Made by a program: the position numbers and the translations under genes
The notes under the pieces: generated by a model
Seen by the model: only the letters and a program-made list of their open reading frames with translations
Told to the model about the DNA's origin: nothing
The model's database searches: none
Part shown: positions 54,753 through 64,000 of the stretch, one piece after another
Layout of the letters: the number at the start of each line of letters is the position of its first letter
Position numbering within the stretch: position 1 is the first letter of the stretch
Assembly (NCBI GenBank): GCA_009193035.1
Contig: SWDT01000061.1
Span: 372,001-436,000, forward strand
Source: Halicephalobus mephisto
Lineage: Eukaryota > Nematoda > Chromadorea > Rhabditida > Panagrolaimidae
Direction: 5' to 3'
Length of the DNA stretch: 64,000 nucleotides

Positions 54753-57700
54753 TTAATTGAGTATTTGGATATCATCATCACTGTCGGCGAGATCCTCTTC
54801 TTTGGGCCTTGGTTCGTCTTCTTCTTCTTTGTCCGGCGGATTCAGGACGGATTCTGGAGTCGGGGACTTGGATCCATTTTCAATTTTTTCGATTTTTTCA
54901 TTAATTTTTTTAATAAGGTTTTCAAAAGTCAAAAATTTGTTTGAAAATTTAATTTTTCCAAAATTGTAAATTTCGAAATCGGATTCTGAATTTCCATCTT
55001 CGAAATTTTTTTGAATTTTCTTCAATTGATTCAAAAAATTAAATTTTGAACCTTTTTGAATATCGATTTCTTCTTCAGATTCGTCACCAGAATCCGACGA
55101 AGAAGAATCTGATCCAACTTCATCCAGATCTTCCGTTTGATGAAGAAGCATAATTTCTTTAGAAATAACTTCTTCAAGATCGCAAATTTGAGGTTCATTT
55201 TCGTTTTCTGATATGCATTCACAAGAATCATCTGAATCCCGGTCTTCTGGAAGTTGTTTTACTTCTTGGTTTACTGTAGAAAATTTCGAAAATTCAAAGT
55301 TTTTTGAAAATTCAAAATTTCGATTTTCTTCAAATTTTTGAATTTTGTTTTGTCTTACTGTAGAATCTGGTTCTTGTTCTTCAAAATCGGAACATTTTTG
55401 AAATAATTTTTCTGAATTTTTGGTGTTGTGAATTTCGGCTTCAGAATCTTCAGTTAAAAGTTTTTCAATTTCTGTAAAATCACCATATTTTCTTATTAAT
55501 TTACAAAAAACTTTTGCGATGAAATAATTTTTGTCTTTTATCGGTTTCGGATATCGTTTATCATATCCGACGTCGGAATTAGTTAATTCTTTTCTGAAAG
55601 GCCAATCCTTCTGTTCCAATCTCGATATTAATGGAAAAATAGATTTCAAAATTGGATCTTCGGAAATAAAAAAATTCGATTTTCTTTTATTTTTTGAATT
55701 TTGGGAAAGTTTCAAATTCGACGTCAACGGCTTCAGAGACAAATGAGCAATCGCTATCTTAGCCGTGGCCGTTTTAGAAGCAGCTCTTGTTGATCTTCTA
55801 AGAGTAGGTTTAGATTCTTGTTTATCTTCAGATTTAGAATCTTGTTTATCTTCAGATTTTGATTCTTGTTTATCTTCAGATTTTGATTCTTGATTAACTT
55901 CAGATTTAGATTCTTGTTTGTCTTCAGATTTTGATTCTGGAATGGATTCTTGTTTGACTTCAGATTCTGTTCTTGGTTGAATTACTCTAACAATTGGAGG
56001 AATAATTTTTCTTTTCCTTGACTTTAGGTTTTGGATTTTTATTTCTTGAGGATTCTGGATACATCTAGAAGCTACAATCTGGAGATCAGGATCTTTTTTG
56101 ATTATCCTCGAAGGTCCGGGTTGGGGTTCGTCGATGATCATTATTTCTTCTTTTTTTGGATTTTCTTCGATTTTTTGAATTAAATTTTTTTCGTTTTCTT
56201 TTCGAATTTTCATTCTTGCCTCAGGCATTTTTCTGGATATTCCTTCGGGAATTTCGTCTTCTTCAGGAGGATCAGTTTCGACCCCGATTCCGTCGTCGTC
56301 TTCACCGTACTTCCAATCGACGTAGATGTTTGTTTTTTTCTCGACAGAAAAAATATTTTTCTTGAATTCTTGAGGTTTTTTATCTTCAAGAAGTTTCAAA
56401 ATCGGATAACCTTCGAATCTGCTTTTGAAATGGACATTCATGGTCTTTTCGGAGTACTTCTGGAGCCATTCATCGTCAAAATTCATGAAATTTTCGTTGT
56501 CTTCAATTTCTTGATCAATTTGGTCAGCACACATGGCTTCGACGATGTCCATCGGGGGGGCTTCGTCGGGACTTCCGGGTTCAATGGGGCCTTGATCAAT
56601 CACCCTTCGGGGTTGTTTCTCAATAGGCAAACTCATCGAAGCTCTGAGAAATCTAATATACTGTAATGGACTCATAGAAGTCTCAGCATAAGGATCCATA
56701 TTGACTCTCTTCCCGGGCAACGGCGGAGCTCGTTTCAACGGAAATCTGGATTTGTCGATGAATCTCTGCTGGTTGGAGATCTGCTTCATGCCTTGCATCG
56801 TGACCGCATAACGACCGTTCAATTTCTGTTGTTCGGCATATTTTTCAGCATATATATCCAAGTCGATCCCCATCCTTTCGTAGTAATTCTCGATTATTTC
56901 AGATCTGGTCGATTCAAAAGGAAGAAAAACTGCATTTTTTCCTTTTAGAATTTTCTGGAAAATTGAAAACGACGAGCCTTTCTTAAGTTCGAGGATGTAG
57001 ATGAAACACTCGGCCAGGACGTTGTTTTGGACAGTTCTGAGGGAGTCGACGAACTCGACAGACTCCTCTTCGCTGAATCCTCTTTCCTTGAACTGATTCA
57101 TGATGTTGACCACTTTGAACACCTTCTCCACGAATCTGAACAACACAGCATCAGTTCTGTGGCTGCCTTGTCGGATGAGGGCGATATATGAACCTTCTTC
57201 GATCATCGAAAAATCCTTAATCCCGGTGTCGAAGAAGTACGGGATGTAAGGCGCACTTGCAGAAGACATAATCCTCAATCTGTCCTTAATGCTATCGTAG
57301 AATGGGATTTTTGATAAAGCTCTTTGAAAATATTTCTTCTGGTTCAAGTAGGCGAAATCACAGACGGCCACGATGACAGCTATGTCTTCCGGATTCCGAC
57401 AAAACGACAAACCTTTCGAGAAAACTTCAGTTATTTCGTCCATGATCTCATCTTTCGGAATCCTCGGCATGCCTTCTCCTCCCTTCTCTATGTCGATTTC
57501 GGACAAATCATATCCACCAGAAAAAACTTTTTCGACCAAAGTCAGGTGATTTATTCCTTTCTGAGCTGAAAAAAGCAAAAAATAAAAATCCATATATCGA
57601 AATCACTCACATGACAGAGATAATTGTTGTGAAGCAACTTTCCGAGATTTCAAATCAAACGAATCAATATAAGCATGGTGAAAATTGAAAATTAGAATTA

Positions 57701-57800
57701 ATCCTGGACCCGCATGTTCGATTTTGATTAACGGCGGAAACGACACTGATTCTCTGGATTTTTTGGATCTTTTTCGATGATTACTGGATCTAGACACCAT
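54753..57800 (-). CDS. Large unrecognised protein with acidic, Lys/Glu-repeat C-terminal half
   Basis: Minus-strand exons 57800-57611 and 57565-54753 give exactly 1000 residues in frame (junction LSLSSQKG). It starts with a basic, Ser-rich stretch (MVSRSSNHRKRSKKSRES). Residues about 60-390 look folded (SGLSFCRNPEDI-like region FSKGLSFCRNPEDIAVIVAV, YIPYFFDTGIKDFSMIEEG, MSPLQYIRFLRASM). The remainder is charged and low-complexity with about seven octapeptide repeats of the type KQESKSED encoded by 24-base units near 55810-55970, and acidic runs (SDSSSSDSGDESEEEID). The end, SDDDIQIL, resembles a SUMO-interacting motif. A nuclear role is likely by composition only. I do not recognise the folded part. 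Confidence 0.75.
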
Positions 57801-59496
57801 TCTGAAGAAATTGTGATGAAAAAAAATTAAAAAAAAGAAAAAAACGAAAAATCGGACCGCAAATGTGCGAATTTGAAAAAACGAAAGAAACGTGCCAGAG
57901 AGGACGGGGACGGCGGCGGGCTGCGCGAGGGCCGCACGTTGCGTTTTTTCAAGAGGACTTTCGGATTTCTCCTACTGTAGTTCGGATTCATAGAATTTCC
58001 ATAAAAATCCTCAAAAATTCAATAAACAGTTTTAAATTTGTTAAGTATAAAATGGAGAAATTTGGAATTAGTTGAGATCTGGCGTTTTGGAAATTCGTGT
58101 CGAGACCGTTTCGCGAGAACACAGATCTTCAACTATTGATGTTTACCAAATTAAAAATTTACAAAAGTTTTAGAATTATGTAGAAGTCAGTGGAAGGATT
58201 TCGACTTTCATAAAAGTCGGTGGAAGATTCTGGAATTTTCGAAGTTTTCAGAAGTCTTCAGAATCTCGCGAAAATTTTTGAAACTTTTCAAAATTGAATA
58301 ACTTTTTAGAATTTTATAAAATTCTATGCAAATTTCGGGAATCAGATGATAGTGTTTTGGAGTTTTCAAAATTTTATGGAAATTTTTGGAATTTTTCAAA
58401 ATTGAATAAAATTTTTAAAAATCTTCCAGAATCTCGAAGAATTTTTCAGAATTCTATGCAAATTTCAAGAATCAGATGTTAACGTTTTGAAATTTTCAAA
58501 AACCTTCAAAATTTTGTGGAAATTCTTGGAATTTTTCAAAATTGAATAAAATTTTTAAAAATCTTCCGGAATTTTGTAGAATTTTTAAAAAATTTATAAA
58601 ATTCCGTGAAAATTTTCAGAAACTTTCAGAATCCAATGTCAATATTCCGGAGTTTCGAAAATTTTAGAATTTTTAAAAAATTTACATAATTCTACAGAAC
58701 TTTTCAAAATCCAGTTCAAATTGAAGTTTTTCACAATTATATAAAATTTTTTAAAATTTTCCAAAATTCTGAAATTTTTAAAATTGCATAGATTTAGAAA
58801 TTTTAAAAATCTTCAAAAATCCAATTTAAATTATTTCAATTCTTCTAGAATTTCATAAAATTTTTTGAATCTAAAAATTAAAAAATTTTTTCAAAGAAAA
58901 ATAAATTTTAAAATAAAAATTAAAAAAAAGTAAAAATTATTTTTTAAATAAGAAAAATAAAAATTACTTTTAAAAATTAAAAAAAAATAAAAATTATTTT
59001 TTAAATTAAAAAAAATAAAAATTTTAAGATTTGCCAAAATTGCTTCTTGAAAATTGATCGAGCAGATGTCATGAAGCGGACAATGGGCACTCATGGATCT
59101 GGGACAGCTGGGGGATTTCGCGCATCGAGTAAAACCAGAAGACAGATGGCGAGAGCGGCGGCTTCATGGAGAGAGGGACAGACCCAGGCCGCTCTCGCTC
59201 TCTGCCGGCGGGGCTCTTGGCCAAAAACGGTTAAGGTCGAAAATCGAAGAAAGTCGTCAAATTTTTTCTCTATGCCGTTATTGACTATTCTAAAAAATGG
59301 ATAAAAATTAGGTTTGTGATACCGTATATTACCGTAACCAATATTGTTACAGTAATCACGTGTTTATTTTTGTCGCGTTTTTTGTGAAAATTGATGTGAT
59401 TAATTTTTGTGTTTATTTTTTTGGATTACTGTATTTACTGAGAATTCAGGTCGTCGAAGAAACCCCCCGTGACATGGTGCTCCGTTCAGCGAGGAA
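57801..59496. other. Divergent intergenic region before etr-1
   Basis: Flank shared by the 1000-residue gene (-) and etr-1 (+). GC-rich islands at 57890-57960 (GACGGCGGCGGGCTGCGCGA) and 59090-59230 (GCTCTCGCTCTCTGCCGGCG) are likely promoter elements of the respective genes. 58090-58110 has an ATTCGTGTCGAGACCGTTTC motif. 58150-58850 is a GATTCTGGAA-type degenerate repeat. An 85-codon frame at 59047-59304 lies in the GC-rich patch and is not supported. AATTCAG at 59443-59449 is the probable leader acceptor for etr-1. Confidence 0.5.
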
Positions 59497-59500
59497 ATGA
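59474..59500 (+). other. Nine-codon upstream ORF overlapping etr-1 start
   Basis: ATG 59474 opens eight sense codons (MVLRSARK) and a TGA that overlaps the etr-1 ATG at 59497 as ATGA. It lies downstream of the acceptor at 59449, so it would remain in the trans-spliced mRNA. Confidence 0.5.
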
Positions 59501-62500
59501 CGACCAAAGTGGAGTCGGGGATTCAGCAGAATCACCAGCAGCCAGAAGAACCCCCAGAAAGGTGTTCTTCCACCGACAGTAACGGCTTCCCCGTCAAAGA
59601 CCCCGATGCCATCAAGCTTTTTGTCGGCCAGGTAAGTCATCCAGGGTCACGGGGGTCATGGGGGTCCGGGAGAAGGTTTATATATAAAAAATTTCGTAAA
59701 TTTCATAAGCTTCTTCAAAAACTGAATATATATGAATTTTTTATTGTAGATTTTTTCAGAGATCATAAAAAACTTATAACTAAAACCAAAGGAGTTCCTA
59801 CGGGGGTCCGGGGGTTATATATAAAAAATTTCGTAAATTTCATAAACTTCTTCAAAAAACGAATATATATGAATTTTTTATTGTAGATTTTTTCAGAGAT
59901 CATAAGAGATTTACAACTATAGCCAAGAAAGTTCTCACAGGAGTCCAGGGGTTCAGGGGTCCGGGGGTTATATATAAAAAATTTCGTAAATTTCATAAAC
60001 TTCTTCAAAAACCAAATATATATGAATTTTTTATTATAGATTTTTTCAGAAATCATAAAAAACTTATAACTAAAATTGAAGGAGTTCCTACGGGTATCTG
60101 AAGTATTATATTTTAAAAATTTCGTAAATTTTATAAAATTAAAAAAAATAAATTTTTTAAAAATTTGAATTTTACAAAAACTTCTAAAATTCTCCAGAAT
60201 CTTCCAGAATCTCATATAAGCTTCTTAATTCTTCTGAAATCAAATTTGGAAAATTTAAAAATAAAAAAATTAAAAAAAAATTTTTAAATTCGAAATTTTT
60301 AAAATTTTTGACTGGTACCCCTAGGTACCCCTTCCCCTCCCCCCGTTGACCTCAATTGATGTTTTTAAATGTAAAATTAATTGTTTTATAATTTTTTTTT
60401 TCAGATTCCTCGAAACTTGGAAGAAAAAGATTTAAAACATCTTTTTGAATCTTTTGGAAAAATTTTTGAATTCACGATTCTGAAGGATAAATACACCGGA
60501 ATGCACAAAGGATGTGCTTTTCTGACTTATTGCCATCGGGAATCGGCGATGAACTGCCAAAACGCACTTCACGACAAAAAGACCCTCCCTGGGGTGAGTC
60601 CCGGAGAAATCAAGCTACCGAGGAAATTCAATTTACCTCGGTAGAATGCGAAAATTGACGAATTTTTCTTTTCTTGAAAATTTTGGATTTTCTTTTTCTC
60701 TTTTTATTGATTATTTGGATTTTGACCGTTTTCAGAATTTTACAGAAGTTTTTGAAAATTTTAAAAAAGCTTCTGAAAGTCAGAATCCGGTTGAAGATTT
60801 TAAAACTCTTCGGAATTTTGCGGAACTTTATAGAATTCAAGAAACTTGGAACATTTTAAACAAATTTTTTGAATTTTCTGAAATTTTTAGAATTTTGTCA
60901 AATTTGCCAGAAATTGAAAATTTTTGAAAATTCCGAACATTTCAAACAAGTTTTTTGAATTTTCTAAAATTTCCGAAGATTCTGAAAAACTCTAAAATCT
61001 TAAAAAATGTTTTTAGAATTTTGTCAAATTTACCAGAATTCATGAAAATTTTTGAAATTCCGAACATTTGAAACAAATTTTTTGAATTTTCTGAAATTTT
61101 TAGAATTTTGTCAAATTTACCAGAATTCAAAAATTTTCGAACATTTGAAATAAGTTTTTTGAATTTTCTGAAATTTCCGAAGATTCTGAAAAACTCTAAA
61201 ATCTTAAAAAAGTTTTTAGAATTTTGTCAAATTTACCAGAATTTTCTGAAATTTTTAAAAATTCAAATTTTTTTTGAAATTCCGAACATTTTAAACAATT
61301 TTTTTGAATTTTCTGAAATTTCCAAAGATTCTGAAATTTTCAAAAATCCTAGAGAACCTTCTGAAGTCTTCTGAAATCTCAAATAATTTTAAAACTTTCC
61401 AAAATTCAAAGAAAAATTTTTTTAGAAAATTCCTAGTTTTTTAATTTTATATTTTTTTATAAAAATTTTATTTCTTTTAAGAATTTAAATTTTTTTATTT
61501 TTTATAAAAATTTAAATTTTTTTATTTTTTATAAGAATTTAAATTTATTTTTTTTAAGAATTTAAATTTTGTTTTTTTTATAAAAATTTAAATTTTATTT
61601 TTTTTATAAAAATGAATTTTTCAGATGAACAGAGCGATGCAGGTGAAGCCGGCGGATTCTGAAGACCGTCCAGCTTCGCCGAAAGTGGCTGAAGACAAAA
61701 AGTTATTCGTCGGGATGCTGTCGAAGCAGCAGACGGAGGAGGACGTGAAGACCTTGTTTTCGTCTTTCGGTAAAATCGACGAGATTACTGTACTTAGAGG
61801 AGCAGATGGGGTTTCCAAGGGTTGTGCATTTGTTAAATTTAATCAAGCTTCTGATGCTGCCAGAGCGATTTCGGCACTTCACGGAAGTCGGACAATGCCA
61901 GGGGCCAGTTCCAGTCTCGTGGTAAAACTGGCCGATACAGAGAAAGAACGCCAATTGAGAAGGATGCAGCAGATGGCCAGTCAACTGGGTCTGCTGAACC
62001 CCATCCTGGCCAGTCAACTCAACGTTTACGCCCAATGTAACCAGGTTAGTCGTGTTTCCGAGTCCATCCTGGAAGTCCGGTCCGAATTCCCTCTTCCTGA
62101 ACATCTGCCTTTTTATAAACAGAATTCGAAGTTTCTATAATTCAGCAGAAAATTCCGAAATTCTAGAAAATTTATAAAATTTAAATCCTAAAATTTTTCA
62201 AATTTTTCTAAATTTTTTAAAAATTTTCCAAATTCTTCTAATTTTTCTAAAATTTTTTAGATTTTTCTAAAATTTTCCGAATCTTTCTAGAAACTTCCAC
62301 AAAATTCTAGATTGTTTTGGAAATTTTTATGATTCTAAAAAGTTTCAGAATTTTCCACAAATCGATGGAGGATTCTGAAATCTTTGAATTTTTTAGAAAT
62401 TTTTAAAATCATCTAGAATCCATTGGAAATTTCGAAAATCTTCGGAAAAGTCGATGGAGGATTCTGAAATCTTTGAATTTTTTTGAAATTTCTGGAATTA

Positions 62501-64000
62501 TTCAAAATTTTTTAGAAATTTTTAAAATCATCTAGAATCCATTGGAAATTTCGAATAGATCTCCGAAATTTTCCAAAATTGACTAAAATTAAAAATTCTA
62601 TAAATTTTTTTAAAACTTTATTAAAAATTAACTTTTATTTTTTTATAAACTTTCTTAGAAAATTAAATGTCTTACTGTAGCTTCCCCGGATTAGTCCTTT
62701 TTCTGGCTGAATACTTTTGAAATTTTTATTCGATTTTCCGTTTCAGTTGGGTCAGCAGCCCGGGACGGTCCCCCAAGTACCCCCAGTCCAGCCCCAGATC
62801 CAACTCCAACCGGGCATCGGACTAGTCCCCATCGTGTCCCAGACAGCCCCCCAACCCCAGGTCTCCCATGGACTCATCGCAACCCATAATCCAGCTTTAG
62901 CGGCAATCCAGGCCCAATTGGCAGGAACTCAGACCCTCGTTCCGGTTTCTACAGTACAACTCCATGCTCTTGCTGCTCAACAAGCAGCTGCAGTTTCAGG
63001 TAAAAAATATCACTTTTTAAATTTAAATTAAATTTTTAAAAATTAAAATTAAATTTTTTAAAATTAAAATTTTTTAAATTAAAATATCACTTTTTAAATT
63101 AAAATATCACTTTTTAAATTAAAATTAAATTTTTTAAATTAAAATTAAATTTTTTAAATCAAAATTAATTTTTTTAATTAAAACTAATTTTTTTAAAATT
63201 AAAATTAAATTTTTTTAAATTAAAATTTTCTTAAAAATTAAGATAAAATTTCTTTTAAAATTAAAAATTTTACTTTTTTAAGAATTTTAATTTTTTTGAA
63301 TTAAAAGTTTTTTTAAATTTTATTTTTTTTGAATTAGAAGTTTTATTTTTTTTTTAATTTTGATTTTTTTGAATTAAAAGTTTTATTTTTTTTTAATTTC
63401 AATTTTTTGAATAAAATTGGAAAATTTTCAGCGGCTTCAAGTCAGCAGTCGGAAGTGGCTGCGGCGATGGCTGCTGCCCTTTCTCAAGCTGCCTTAGGGA
63501 ACGGAGGGACAGGGGCGATTCCAACAGCTAGTGTGAGTCCTATGTTAGCTGCCACAGGGGGTTTTGATCAACCAGGAGCTGCAGCAACGGTATACAATCA
63601 AGCAATCCAACAAGCTCTTGCTGTTCAACAAGCTCAATCACTTTTTCCATCAATTCAACAAAAAGAAATTCCAGGTCCTGAAGGTTCTAATCTTTTCATA
63701 TATCATTTACCTCAAGAATTTGGAGATACAGAATTAATGCAAATGTTCGTTCCTTTCGGCAATGTGATTTCTGCAAAGGTGTTCATTGACAGAGCCACAA
63801 ATCAATCAAAATGTTTTGGTGAGTTTTAAATTTAATTTTTATATCGATTATGATCCCCGTAAATTTATTTTTTATTTTTTTACACAGTGACGGTTTTTAC
63901 GTGCACAAATTTTTCTTGTAAAAGTTGCTGTGGTGAAAACTTGAATTTTAAATTTCAAATCCCGCGCAATAATAGCTTTTTAGTTATCGTGAATTCTGTA
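59497..64000 (+). CDS. etr-1: CELF/Bruno-family RNA-binding protein ETR-1, 3' end cut by window
   Basis: Exons so far: 59497-59631, 60405-60593, 61625-62044, 62747-62999 and 63432-63818, about 461 residues, with a donor at 63819 leading out of the window. RRM1 at about 39-115 (IKLFVGQIPRN, GCAFLTY), RRM2 at about 133-210 ([18 protein letters not shown]), a long Gln/Ala/Pro-rich linker, then the start of RRM3 from about 418 ([20 protein letters not shown]), the typical CELF architecture. CELF proteins bind GU-rich RNA and control alternative splicing and mRNA decay; ETR-1 is needed for muscle development in C. elegans. An in-frame stop just upstream of the ATG fixes the start. Introns are repeat-rich. 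Exon 3 might be extended in alternative transcripts, as the frame stays open to 62140. Confidence 0.93.
59650..60115. repeat. Three-copy tandem repeat in etr-1 intron 1
   Basis: Units of about 133-155 bases begin near 59675, 59808 and 59963: TTATATATAAAAAATTTCGT, AAATTTCATAAACTTCTTCA, GAATATATATGAATTTTTTA, TTTTTTCAGAGATCATAAAA. The GGGGTCCGGGGGT linkers stand out as GC-rich. Confidence 0.85.
60840..61335. repeat. Degenerate repeat in etr-1 intron 2
   Basis: Four to five eroded units with GAACATTTGAAACAAATTTT, TTGAATTTTCTGAAATTT and GAATTTTGTCAAATTTACCA at 90-130-base spacing. Short frames on both strands are artefacts. Confidence 0.7.
62363..62556. repeat. Tandem pair in etr-1 intron 3
   Basis: Two copies of about 95 bases with GATGGAGGATTCTGAAATCT, TTTGAATTTTTT, TTTTTAAAATCATCTAGAAT and CCATTGGAAATTTCGAA. 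Confidence 0.75.

Noticed and set aside
59047..59304. 85-codon frame in the etr-1 upstream GC island
   Set aside because: Basic, Arg/Ala-rich translation typical of a GC-rich promoter; no conserved motif.

Overview
This window is AT-rich nuclear DNA from a nematode, most likely a rhabditid close to Caenorhabditis. The evidence is the short introns with T-rich acceptors ending in TTTCAG or TTTTAG, 3' splice acceptors a few bases (sometimes zero) before start codons as expected for spliced-leader trans-splicing, tightly spaced same-strand genes that look like operons, and a gene set with clear C. elegans counterparts (GLD-2, CBD-1, PRP-18, SART-3, NDX-1, SNX-3, ATH-1, RPL-18, RAB-27/AEX-6, ETR-1). 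Gene models were joined by hand from open frames, splice consensus and phase; each joined model keeps frame through every junction.

Layout. 1-6.4 kb: a Ser/Asn-rich unknown gene, then a GLD-2-type cytoplasmic poly(A) polymerase (+). 6.7-10 kb: a secreted protein with about 13 chitin-binding modules, CBD-1-like (-). 10.8-15.5 kb: prp-18 and sart-3 in tandem (+), both splicing factors. 15.5-19.5 kb: gene-free, many tandem repeats. 19.5-23.2 kb: divergent TALE homeodomain gene (+). 23.2-27 kb: gene-free. 27-29 kb: Nudix hydrolase (+). 29.2-29.8 kb: a class II tRNA with anticodon CCC (-) and a decayed relative (+). 31.6-33.5 kb: four-TM protein (+). 33.7-37.8 kb: snx-3, a kelch protein and an acyl-protein thioesterase (all -). 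38.3-41 kb: TM9SF4-like nonaspanin (+). 41.9-45.5 kb: small secreted protein, rpl-18 and a TLC-domain protein (all -). 46.9-49.5 kb: MFS-like TMEM180 relative (+). 50.3-51.6 kb: rab-27 (-). 54.8-57.8 kb: a 1000-residue unknown nuclear-type protein (-). 59.5 kb to the end: etr-1/CELF, cut off within RRM3 (+).

Several genes fall into functional groups: RNA control (gld-2, prp-18, sart-3, etr-1), membrane traffic and lipid modification (snx-3, rab-27, TM9SF4-like, thioesterase, TLC protein) and eggshell/chitin matrix (cbd-1). No pathway cluster or prokaryotic-type system is visible.

The strongest item for follow-up is the tRNA at 29731-29811: a long variable arm, as in Leu/Ser tRNAs, with a glycine (CCC) anticodon. 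This matches the nematode-specific nev-tRNA class. Other structure lies in the repeats: heat-shock-element-like minisatellites, TCF-like TCAAAGTT arrays, E2F-like sites in an intronic array, and three genes whose short upstream ORF ends on the main start codon (ATGA).
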